Of a stretch of DNA of 15,207 nt, positions 1-5,366 are shown one piece after another. Position numbers and translations under genes: made by a program. Below the pieces are notes generated by a model. The model saw only the letters and a list, made by a program, of their open reading frames with translations. It searched no databases and was not told the origin of the DNA. The DNA lies in the NCBI GenBank assembly GCA_964485585.1, contig CAZAJT010000023.1, positions 1 to 15,207 on the forward strand, given 5' to 3'. Source of the DNA: CAZAJT01 sp964485585 (GTDB taxonomy: Bacteria > Patescibacteriota > Microgenomatia > UBA1406 > GWC2-37-13). Position 1 is the first letter of the stretch, and the number at the start of each line of letters is the position of its first letter.

Positions 1-103
1 AAAGAGAGGTGGGGAGAGGAACACGAATTGTTTTCGGAAACGAAATATAAGCGATACCAAACAGAAGCCCAAGAACGGCGAGCAGCACCATCGTTCCTTT
101 CAT
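1..103 (-). CDS. N-terminus of an unknown membrane-anchored or secreted protein (partial)
   Basis: The minus strand from the ATG at 103-101 reads into the window edge and gives 34 residues. They begin MKGTMVLLAVLGLLFGIAYI, a short positive start followed by a hydrophobic stretch, and continue with SFPKTIRVPLPT. This fits a signal peptide or an N-terminal membrane anchor; there is no cysteine for a lipobox. The start is well supported because a near-consensus sigma-70-type promoter ends 7 nt upstream, so the mRNA should begin at or within a base or two of the ATG. The rest of the gene lies outside the window and its function cannot be told. Confidence 0.6.
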   Translation of the reverse strand, partial: MKGTMVLLAVLGLLFGIAYISFPKTIRVPLPTSL

Positions 104-110
104 GCGGTCT

Positions 111-139
111 ATTATAGGCGATTTGAAGTTGAAGGGCAA
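111..139 (-). promoter_or_regulatory. Sigma-70-type promoter for the leftmost gene, leaderless spacing
   Basis: Read on the minus strand, TTGCCC (139-134) and TATAAT (116-111) are separated by exactly 17 nt. The -10 box ends 7 nt before the ATG at 103, so transcription should start at about the first codon, leaving no room for a ribosome binding site. Confidence 0.7.
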
Positions 140-161
140 AATTGGTAGAATGAGAGGATTA

Positions 162-222
162 CGGAGAGTAGTTCAGATTCGTCCAAAGGACGATCGGCCT
201 TTGGCCGAGGCAAGAACGCATG
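162..222 (+). repeat. Broken duplicate of the tRNA-Pro 5' half with a two-hairpin insert in the D-loop
   Basis: Positions 162-178 are identical over 17 nt to the first 17 nt of tRNA-Pro (263-279), and 213-222 are identical to tRNA positions 284-293. In the real tRNA these blocks are 4 nt apart; here they are 34 nt apart. The insert holds two adjacent perfect 6-bp hairpins with 3-nt loops: TCGTCC-AAA-GGACGA (179-193) and TCGGCC-TTT-GGCCGA (194-208). No anticodon loop, T-arm or 3' acceptor strand follows, so this copy cannot make a tRNA. It looks like a partial tRNA duplication disturbed by insertion or recombination. Confidence 0.7.
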
Positions 223-262
223 AGTACTATATAAAACCAAAGAAAATTACAGCATCTCACAT

Positions 263-336
263 CGGAGAGTAGTTCAGATGGCCAGAACGCATGCTTTGGG
301 AGCATGAGGTCCCGGGTTCAAGTCCCGGCTCTCCGA
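263..336 (+). tRNA. tRNA-Pro (anticodon TGG)
   Basis: A full cloverleaf can be drawn. The acceptor stem is CGGAGAG/CTCTCCG (263-269 with 329-335), the D-stem GTTC/GAAC (272-275 with 285-288), the anticodon stem CATGC/GCATG (290-294 with 302-306), and the T-stem CCGGG/CCCGG with loop TTCAAGT (312-328). The anticodon loop TTTGGGA places TGG at 297-299, which is proline. The discriminator base is A336. CCA is not encoded, so it must be added after transcription. A possible -10 (TACTAT, 225-230) lies upstream. Confidence 0.95.
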
Positions 337-388
337 CTTTTCGACAAGCACAAAGTATTCGACCCAAAAAGCTTGGAGAAAAGAGAAG

Positions 389-409
389 CGTCCACAAAAC
401 GGTTGGTAA
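389..409 (+). repeat. Left terminal inverted repeat of the IS
   Basis: It starts CGTCCACAAAACGGTTGG and matches the reverse complement of 1503-1523 at 19/21 positions. The mismatches are at the 8th and 10th bases. It begins only 4 nt from the transposase stop codon. Confidence 0.8.
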
Positions 410-412
410 CTA

Positions 413-1459
413 TCAGAAATAGGTTGGTATAGCAATCCCTTGTTTTTTAGTCATTTCTACCCCTGTTTTTCCTCGTAAGAAACGAAATTTACCTCTACAA
501 TCAGTGAAGGGAGTTAATCTTCTTTTTAGAATAAATCCATTCCACCACAGTTTTGCATGTTCTACGGTTTGAAACGAACGAAGAGCTTGCAGACGAGCTT
601 CTAAATGACTATTCATTCCTTCAATGAGATTGGTGGTAAGGGGAGCTTGATGAATATTCCGATAGCTTAAAAGCTCACTTTTGTATTTTTCAATAGTAGT
701 GAGGATACTTAAACAGAGAGGATCTTTATGATAATCTCTGTACAGGGTCCATAGCCAATGATTCAGAGTTTCATCGGAGATCTTTTGAGAAGATGAGAGA
801 ACTGACTCGATACGGCGCATAAAATCTCTGTACTGATTTGTTTTATCTGATCGTATATGGAGATTGCGCCGTATGTTTTCTTTGAAGTGATTGTAACAAG
901 TCTGTATTTTGACTTGAGGAAAGTGCTTCCTGGCGGCCATCTTAAGATTGACATTATCATCACAAACTAATAGCTGAGGATGATGGTTCAGAAGACGAAA
1001 GTGAAAGAAAAATTTACTCCATGATTGATAATTTTCACTGGGTGCAATGATAAATATGGGAATATCGTGTCGAAAGTAATCTATTCCCCACAAAAGTACC
1101 CAGTCATATTTACTACTGGCAACGTTGAAGTATTTTCCATCAAACAAGAATATATGCGAGAAACGATTACAGTACCGAAACGTAAACTGGTTATTGTTTG
1201 GTAGTTTCTGTAACTCCTCCTGACAGATATCCCACGCATGAGATTTAGAAATACCATATTTTCTTGCCAGTTTGCGAAACGATAGACCATCAAGATGGTC
1301 ATTCAGAATAGATTTTTTATCAACAAAACAGGTATTGACTGAGAATGACTTACTGCATTGCTTACAAAACAACCGTAAAATCTTTTTCCGATATCCGTAA
1401 CGAATCACTGATGAAGTACTAAGGCAAACAGGGCATTTATATTTTTTCATATGCCCCAT
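413..1459 (-). CDS. MULE-type (IS256/IS1249-like) transposase
   Basis: This 348-residue protein would catalyse cut-and-paste or copy-out movement of the surrounding IS. It starts with a zinc ribbon (CPVC at 9-12, CKQC at 32-35), followed by a helix-turn-helix-like region around 59-78 (LSFRKLARKYGISKSHAWDI). The RNase H-fold DDE core follows: first Asp in LFDGKYF (D107), second in LVCDD (D167/D168), the C-x-x-H signature CYNH at 188-191 typical of MULE/IS256 enzymes, and the Glu in TTNLIEGMNSH (E280). Length and motif order are complete. Two starts are possible, 1459 or the ATG three codons later (1450). The second has GGGG 3 nt upstream and puts the zinc ribbon nearer the N-terminus, as is usual. 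Assignment to the IS1249 branch rests on the N-terminal zinc ribbon and is less certain than the superfamily. Confidence 0.88.
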   Translation of the reverse strand: MGHMKKYKCPVCLSTSSVIRYGYRKKILRLFCKQCSKSFSVNTCFVDKKSILNDHLDGLSFRKLARKYGISKSHAWDICQEELQKLPNNNQFTFRYCNRFSHIFLFDGKYFNVASSKYDWVLLWGIDYFRHDIPIFIIAPSENYQSWSKFFFHFRLLNHHPQLLVCDDNVNLKMAARKHFPQVKIQTCYNHFKENIRRNLHIRSDKTNQYRDFMRRIESVLSSSQKISDETLNHWLWTLYRDYHKDPLCLSILTTIEKYKSELLSYRNIHQAPLTTNLIEGMNSHLEARLQALRSFQTVEHAKLWWNGFILKRRLTPFTDCRGKFRFLRGKTGVEMTKKQGIAIPTYF

Positions 1460-1502
1460 CTTGAACTACTTTATGTTATCATTACAAGTAGAAATTACTA
1501 TT

Positions 1503-1523
1503 TTACCAACCGTCTGGTGGACG
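1503..1523 (-). repeat. Right terminal inverted repeat of the IS
   Basis: It is the reverse complement of the left end with two mismatches, and is separated from the transposase start by about 43 nt that should carry the transposase promoter. The bases immediately outside (GTACCT) recur at 2021-2026. Confidence 0.8.
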
Positions 1524-1565
1524 GTACCTTCCGCCAGAGTTCATTAGGGTTTATATATCAATCAT

Positions 1566-1961
1566 ATGGAAAAAGAATTCTTAGAAAGGAAAAGTCTTTG
1601 TGAGATGTGGTTTTATCAACAATCTGGATATTGGGAAAATATTAAGAAAAATCTTAAGTATTTTTGTGTCTATATTCCAATGGGATATATAAATTTCATC
1701 TTCCATGTATTTTTAACGATATTAGCATTGCCAATATTTATAGGGAATGCTCTTGAATATTGGGTAAATACTGCACAAATAAGAAAACAAAAGCTTGAAG
1801 ACATTATCAAGATGGAAGATAAAACTGCAAAGAACTTGATGATAAAAGCTCAAATTAAGGCAATTAATGACTATGAATCATTTCTTAAAATTTTTACAAC
1901 TTTTCTTTTAGGATTATTAGCTGGATTAGTACCTCTGATAATTTCGTTCTTGAAAAAATAA
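1566..1961 (+). CDS. Small unknown membrane protein, two predicted TM segments
   Basis: I do not recognise the family. The 131-residue product has a polar, aromatic-rich N-terminus (about 1-33), a hydrophobic segment at about 34-60 (including FHVFLTILALPIFIGNALEY), a charged helical stretch at 68-105 rich in Lys, Glu and Gln (IRKQKLEDIIKMEDKTAKNL) that could form a coiled coil, and a C-terminal hydrophobic segment at about 108-128 ending FLKK. This resembles a helical hairpin with both ends in the cytoplasm. No clear ribosome binding site precedes the ATG; the upstream sequence is TATATATCAATCAT. It begins 42 bp outside the IS right end and is surrounded by gene remnants, so it may be accessory cargo or a survivor of a decayed locus. 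Codon use is AT-rich but coherent, and I consider it probably real. Confidence 0.55.
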   Translation: MEKEFLERKSLCEMWFYQQSGYWENIKKNLKYFCVYIPMGYINFIFHVFLTILALPIFIGNALEYWVNTAQIRKQKLEDIIKMEDKTAKNLMIKAQIKAINDYESFLKIFTTFLLGLLAGLVPLIISFLKK

Positions 1962-2003
1962 AAACTATAATGATTAAAAAGTTGCAGACCTTGATGCTCC
2001 GAA

Positions 2004-2028
2004 GAAGCGACCACAGAACGGTACCTAG
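2004..2028 (+). repeat. IS-end-like relic joining both IS flanks
   Basis: Positions 2004-2021 match 385-402, the left IS junction including four bases of flank, at 16 of 18 positions (GAAGCGaCCACAgAACGG against GAAGCGtCCACAaAACGG). The following ACGGTACCT (2018-2026) is identical to 1521-1529 at the right IS junction. The site thus looks like left flank, about 13 bp of IS end, then right flank. It may be an excision footprint, a relic IS end or a chance likeness; the matches outside the IS end are only 4-6 bp each. Confidence 0.35.
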
Positions 2029-2294
2029 ATAATTGATATCCGTGGATCTCTGGCAACTCTAAGAACATTTTCAGCGTCTTTCTTAAAACCTTGTAATAAA
2101 AACCAGATTGCCATTACGGCACAATTATGTTTTACGGCAAGCGGAAAGTTCACCTTCTCCGCTTCTGTCAATCGCCGTACACTTTCATACCCCCTCACAA
2201 ATGCATCAACGAGTTGTCTGTTATAGATGTTCACTCTATAGAAAAAATCCATAATGGAAATAGCAACATCGAGAATTAACAGATGTCTGCATTT
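2025..2294 (-). pseudogene. C-terminal remnant of an APH / homoserine-kinase-type phosphotransferase
   Basis: The minus strand is open from 2294 to the TAG at 2027-2025; an ATG at 2252 gives 75 residues. The frame continues upstream of that ATG for 14 more codons (KCRHLLILDVAISIMDFF) and then meets a stop. The pattern of a Leu-Asp-x-Ala segment followed by an aromatic-rich helix and then VDAFVRGYESVRRLTEAEK matches the C-lobe of phosphotransferase-family proteins (APH, homoserine kinase ThrB type II). There a short D-x-A motif precedes an F-x-x-GY-x-x-x-R-x-L-T-x-x-E helix. The ATP-binding lobe and the catalytic HxDxxxxN segment are missing, so the fragment cannot be an active kinase. I infer a 5' truncation. 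Confidence 0.5.
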
Positions 2295-2550
2295 TTAGTA
2301 TTCTTACGATGTAGCGTTTATAAGTATTTGTGGTGATTGAATAACTAATATTTTCTACGCCATGTTCCAGCGGCTGACCGCTTTATCCATTAAGCATAAA
2401 AACAGAAAAAGATCTCATATCAACCTTGGGGTTAGTTCCATTAGTTGTTAAACCAGAATTCCAATAGTTCGACTAAGTATACGTTAGAGAGGCTGTCAAG
2501 AGTAAGTTGCATTTTCCTGACAGTCCGAAATGGATTTCCTAGAACTTGTG
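2295..2550. other. Non-coding stretch with short inverted repeats and a degenerate heptamer array
   Basis: No convincing gene is visible; plus-strand ORFs here have no family-like features. Minor structure can be seen. There is a 5-bp hairpin AGCGG-CTGA-CCGCT near 2370. GTTAGTT/ATTAGTT/GTTAAAC units at 2431-2453 resemble, in reverse complement, the AACTAAC heptamers at 10627-10654. A CTGTCA...TGACAG inverted repeat with a 19-nt spacer lies near 2493-2524. Confidence 0.4.
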
Positions 2551-2559
2551 TGGTAAAAT
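2551..2559 (+). promoter_or_regulatory. Extended -10 element upstream of a structured region
   Basis: TGGTAAAAT fits the extended -10 pattern TGnTATAAT with one change. Transcription would start near 2566, a few bases before the 2572-2639 structure. No good -35 is visible. Confidence 0.35.
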
Positions 2560-2571
2560 TGTACCTACAAA

Positions 2572-2639
2572 GACCCTGTTTCCGAATTGTCGCCGGACGG
2601 CGCGCGTTCCAAGCTTACGTTTGGATAGGAGGCAGGGTC
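2572..2639 (+). ncRNA. Candidate structured RNA, three-way-junction fold, family unknown
   Basis: GACCCTGTTTCC (2572-2583) pairs with GGAGGCAGGGTC (2628-2639) over 12 bp, counting two G-U pairs. Inside lie two hairpins: CGCC-GGAC-GGCG (2591-2602) and TCCAA-...-TTGGA (2608-2625). The 68-nt segment is much more GC-rich than its surroundings and follows an extended -10 element. It also lies 3 nt beyond the stop codon of the minus-strand DUF3800 gene, so it could instead act as that gene's 3' structure, but no T-tract follows on either strand. No match to SRP RNA, tRNA, tmRNA or a known riboswitch is apparent. Confidence 0.35.
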
Positions 2640-2642
2640 GCT

Positions 2643-3260
2643 CTATTTAAACTCCCACAGGTCTTCTATCCGTTTTTTAACAAGCTGAAGCAACTCCTTA
2701 TTTTGCCCTTTATAATAAGATGCAATAGTTCCAGCAATCATGTCAGCTAGTTGTATGAGAATGTTTTCCTTTGAGTCGGCAAATTTTAAATCCGTAAAGA
2801 CATTGTTCTTCTTGTTATTTAGTTCACGACTTAAATAGGTTCTTAATTCATTTCTGATTCTCCGTTCACCTCTTCTATCAAATCGAAGTTTGGCGCGTTT
2901 GATCGTTCTACCGCTATTCTTGAGAAGCTCCATAACTGTATAGTTGAAAAACGAATCAATGCTGGTTCTCAGAAAGTTACTATGAATCTTTTCCTTCCGG
3001 ATAATGATTGCTCGCACTCGATACTGAAATTTAGAAGCGACTTCTAGAAAACGTTCCTTAATTCTCAATCTACTTTTATGGAATTTAAATTCAGCATCAT
3101 CTGGAAATTTTAAATCTCTGCGTAATTTCTTTAACGCTAAAGCGGTTTCCTCAGCAATAAGGTTATCGTCAAAGATAATAAGAGCGATAACAAAGACAGC
3201 AGAGGAACCTTTTGCAAGCTTAAATCCGGGGTCTCCTGAATCATCGATAAAAATTAACAT
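2643..3260 (-). CDS. DUF3800 family protein, predicted RNase H-fold nuclease
   Basis: This 205-residue protein has the hallmarks of DUF3800. It opens with MLIFIDDSGDPGF, where the acidic cluster D6/D7/D10 sits on the first strand. H61 follows in FKFHKS, D128 in LRFDRRGER, and the C-terminal signature is FADSKENILIQLADMIAGTI (D162, Q170, D173). The spaced carboxylates fit an RNase H-like active site, and members are commonly found on mobile or defence-rich DNA; the substrate is unknown. Length is typical of the short form. The ATG at 3260-3258 follows a TATAAT by 17 nt. The gene diverges from gnd across an 87-nt shared promoter region and ends beside a GC-rich structured element. Family assignment is confident; biochemical role is not. 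Confidence 0.85.
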   Translation of the reverse strand: MLIFIDDSGDPGFKLAKGSSAVFVIALIIFDDNLIAEETALALKKLRRDLKFPDDAEFKFHKSRLRIKERFLEVASKFQYRVRAIIIRKEKIHSNFLRTSIDSFFNYTVMELLKNSGRTIKRAKLRFDRRGERRIRNELRTYLSRELNNKKNNVFTDLKFADSKENILIQLADMIAGTIASYYKGQNKELLQLVKKRIEDLWEFK

Positions 3261-3277
3261 ATCATGAGCTTATTCTC

Positions 3278-3283
3278 ATTATA
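3278..3283 (-). promoter_or_regulatory. -10 box for the DUF3800 gene
   Basis: Consensus TATAAT on the minus strand, 17 nt before the ATG at 3260, giving a leader of roughly 10 nt. No recognisable -35 lies at 16-18 nt spacing, so this promoter should be weaker than the gnd promoter it faces. Confidence 0.5.
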
Positions 3284-3312
3284 TCAATGATGTTCTGTGG
3301 CACTTTTCATTG

Positions 3313-3341
3313 TTGCAATTAGACCTGAATAAAAATATAAT
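3313..3341 (+). promoter_or_regulatory. Strong sigma-70-type promoter for gnd, leaderless spacing
   Basis: TTGCAA (3313-3318), a 17-nt spacer and TATAAT (3336-3341) are followed after only 6 nt by the gnd ATG at 3348. The transcript should start at the start codon. Confidence 0.75.
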
Positions 3342-3347
3342 GCTCCT

Positions 3348-4268
3348 ATGCAGATTGCGATACTCGGTTTGGGGAAAATGGGTAGCAATATGGCGAGAAA
3401 ATTATTGAAGGACGATCATAATGTAACTATCTGGAATAGATCTGCAGATAGAACACAAGAGATTCAAAAAGAATTTTCTTCCGTTACCATAGCATCTTCT
3501 ATTAGGGATCTAAAACATTTATTGCAGACACCAAGAATGATCTGGCTTATGGTACCAGCAGGTGACGCAACGCAAACCATTTTGGATGAGATTGCTGAAA
3601 TCGTTGACCAGAATGATGTCGTTGTTGATGGCGGAAATGCTTATTACAAGGATACTCAGCTGCGTTATGAGTCGTTTAAGGATAAAAGAGTAAGGTTTTT
3701 GGGCATCGGTGTTTCTGGTGGTGTTGTTGCGGCAGAGACAGGATATCCACTGATGGTTGGCGGAGACAAAAGCGCCTATGAGGAAATAAAGCCAATTCTC
3801 GATACGCTGGCAAAACCGCAAGGTGGATATGACTACTTTGGTGAGGGTGGTGCCGGCCATTTTGTAAAAATGATTCATAATGGGATTGAATACGGCATAA
3901 TGCAGTCACTTGGCGAGGGATTTGACGTTTTAAGCAGTGCGCCATATTCGTTCGATTTGCTTAAGGTAGCGAAACTCTGGCAAAAAGGAACGTTAGTGTC
4001 AGGTTTCATGTTAGATCGAGTCATAGATGCATTAGCGAAGGATCCGCGACTTGAACAGGTTGTGGGAGAGATCGGTATGGCGTCAGGAGAAACAACATGG
4101 TTTGTTGAGCAAGCGAAAGAAGAGAATGTGCCGGTGGAGATTATTGAGCGATCACTCGAGTATCGTAAACGTTCGCAGACTGATAAAAAGATTCAAGAAT
4201 CTTTTACAGCAAAAATGATTTCTGCTCTTCGTAATGCATTTGGAGGCCATGAAGTTAAACGGAAATAA
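3348..4268 (+). CDS. gnd: 6-phosphogluconate dehydrogenase, decarboxylating, short (YqeC-type) form
   Basis: The enzyme oxidises and decarboxylates 6-phosphogluconate to ribulose 5-phosphate in the cytoplasm (oxidative pentose phosphate pathway), giving reduced nicotinamide cofactor and pentose. The 306-residue length matches the short subfamily rather than the ~470-residue form. The Rossmann glycine motif is GLGKMG (7-12). WNRS after the second strand suggests NADP use, though this is only a hint. DGGNAYYKD (94-102) and GVSGG (121-125) are substrate-loop signatures, and GHFVKMIHNGIEYG carries the catalytic Lys (K174) and Glu (E181). The start is fixed by the leaderless promoter and by the Rossmann strand beginning at residue 2. 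It is followed by a perfect palindromic hairpin at 4274-4304, which probably limits read-through to the Xer gene. Confidence 0.92.
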   Translation: MQIAILGLGKMGSNMARKLLKDDHNVTIWNRSADRTQEIQKEFSSVTIASSIRDLKHLLQTPRMIWLMVPAGDATQTILDEIAEIVDQNDVVVDGGNAYYKDTQLRYESFKDKRVRFLGIGVSGGVVAAETGYPLMVGGDKSAYEEIKPILDTLAKPQGGYDYFGEGGAGHFVKMIHNGIEYGIMQSLGEGFDVLSSAPYSFDLLKVAKLWQKGTLVSGFMLDRVIDALAKDPRLEQVVGEIGMASGETTWFVEQAKEENVPVEIIERSLEYRKRSQTDKKIQESFTAKMISALRNAFGGHEVKRK

Positions 4269-4273
4269 AATTA

Positions 4274-4304
4274 CTGTCATCCTGAACTTGGTTCAGGATG
4301 ACAG
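4274..4304. repeat. Perfect 14-bp palindromic repeat (REP-like), possible bidirectional hairpin terminator
   Basis: CTGTCATCCTGAAC (4274-4287) pairs perfectly with GTTCAGGATGACAG (4291-4304) across the loop TTG. No T-run follows on either side, so it is not a classical intrinsic terminator. The TGTCATCCTGAA core recurs at 9678-9689, marking it as a dispersed family. It sits 5 nt after the gnd stop codon. Confidence 0.85.
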
Positions 4305-4349
4305 ATTAAAGACTTGATTTGTAGTGACAATGTCGTTTAATATAGAGTA

Positions 4350-5266
4350 ATGGGTATGAAGGATGCAGTTCTCCGTTTTTTGGAATATTGCGAGCTTGAT
4401 AAAAATCTTTCACCGCGCACCGTACGGATGTATGGATACTACCTCAACTTTTTCCAGGCGTGGCTTCTCTCGAGTAGCCATCTCGATGATTTCGCGGTCG
4501 AGAAAATTGATGAGAATATCATCCGCAATTTTCGTCTTTATCTCTCTCATCAATACAAAAATCCTCATAAGGGTGATTTAAAACGGCAGACGCAGAACTA
4601 TTTTCTTGTTGCGCTTCGTTCATTTTTTCGTTTTCTGATAAAAAAGAAGTTCACGGTTATTCCTCCCGAAGTTATCGAATTGGGAAAACAGCATGACCGG
4701 ACTATAAAATTCTTAGCGCCAGAAGAACTGGAGCGTCTCTTTGCCGCAGTTGACATCTCAGATTTGCCCGGCACCAGAGATCGCGCTATTCTCGAAATCC
4801 TCTTTTCTACCGGACTTCGCGTTTCCGAATTAGTATCTTTGAATAAAGATCAGATTAATCTTGATGCGGGAGAGTTTGGCGTAATCGGAAAGGGGGGAAA
4901 AGCACGCGTGGTATTCCTCTCGAAACGCGCTGTTGAATGGTTACAGCTCTATTTACGAAAACGAGATGACGCTGACCGAGCGCTATTTATCCGCTATGCA
5001 GGACCGAAACCTGCGGGAGAGTTGGCCGATGAGAAACTTCGTTTATCCGTACGTTCGGTAGAACGGATGATTGATAAGTATCGAAAGAAAGCGGGGATCC
5101 TCTTTCGTATCGGGCCTCATATTCTTCGCCATTCCTATGCAACCGATTTGCTCACCCATGGAGCTGATTTACGGTCAGTACAGGAGATGCTCGGTCATAA
5201 AAATATCGCCACTACACAAATTTATACTCATGTTACTAACCTGCGACTCAAAGAGATACACGATAA
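4350..5266 (+). CDS. xerC: Xer-family tyrosine recombinase (3' end lost in assembly gap)
   Basis: Xer recombinases resolve chromosome dimers at dif during division. The 305 visible residues contain the N-terminal SAM-like core-binding domain (about 3-105) and the catalytic domain with every catalytic residue: R157 in STGLRVSEL, K181 in IGKGGKARV, H257 and R260 in PHILRHSYAT, H283 in LGHKN, and the nucleophile Y292 in TTQIYTHV. The last visible residues, KEIHD, are where Xer proteins normally end, so only a few codons should be missing. The apparent continuous frame across the N-run into a membrane protein is an assembly artefact. The start could be ATG 4350 or ATG 4356. XerC and XerD cannot be told apart here; such small genomes often carry one Xer, which would make this the housekeeping enzyme, but an element integrase is not excluded. 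Confidence 0.85.
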
Positions 5267-5366
5267 NNNNNNNNNNNNNNNNNNNNNNNNNNNNNNNNNN
5301 NNNNNNNNNNNNNNNNNNNNNNNNNNNNNNNNNNNNNNNNNNNNNNNNNNNNNNNNNNNNNNNNNN
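5267..5366. other. Assembly gap, 100 N
   Basis: Exactly 100 unknown bases, the usual placeholder length for a scaffold gap, so the true distance is unknown. It hides the end of the Xer gene and the start and promoter of the DUF2079 gene. Confidence 0.98.

Larger units (their letters stand above)
389..1523 (-). mobile_element. IS256-family (IS1249-like) insertion sequence
   Basis: A single minus-strand MULE-type transposase gene lies between 21-bp terminal inverted repeats (389-409 and 1503-1523) that match at 19 of 21 positions. The element is about 1.13 kb and sits 53 bp downstream of tRNA-Pro. I compared the 8-9 bp just outside each end (ending AAGAGAAG on the left, starting GTACCTTC on the right) and found no target-site duplication. 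The insertion may therefore be old, rearranged at one end, or bounded slightly differently. The transposase reading frame is intact, so the element may still be active. Confidence 0.8.

Noticed and set aside
2391..2490. Another degenerate copy of the structured repeat (ATTAAGC...TTCGACTAAGTATACG)
   Set aside because: Only short landmarks agree, and about 26 extra nt separate them.
2445..2750. Plus-strand ORF of 101 codons
   Set aside because: It overlaps the strong DUF3800 gene on the other strand and the structured RNA candidate, and its sequence shows no family-like or compositional sign of coding.
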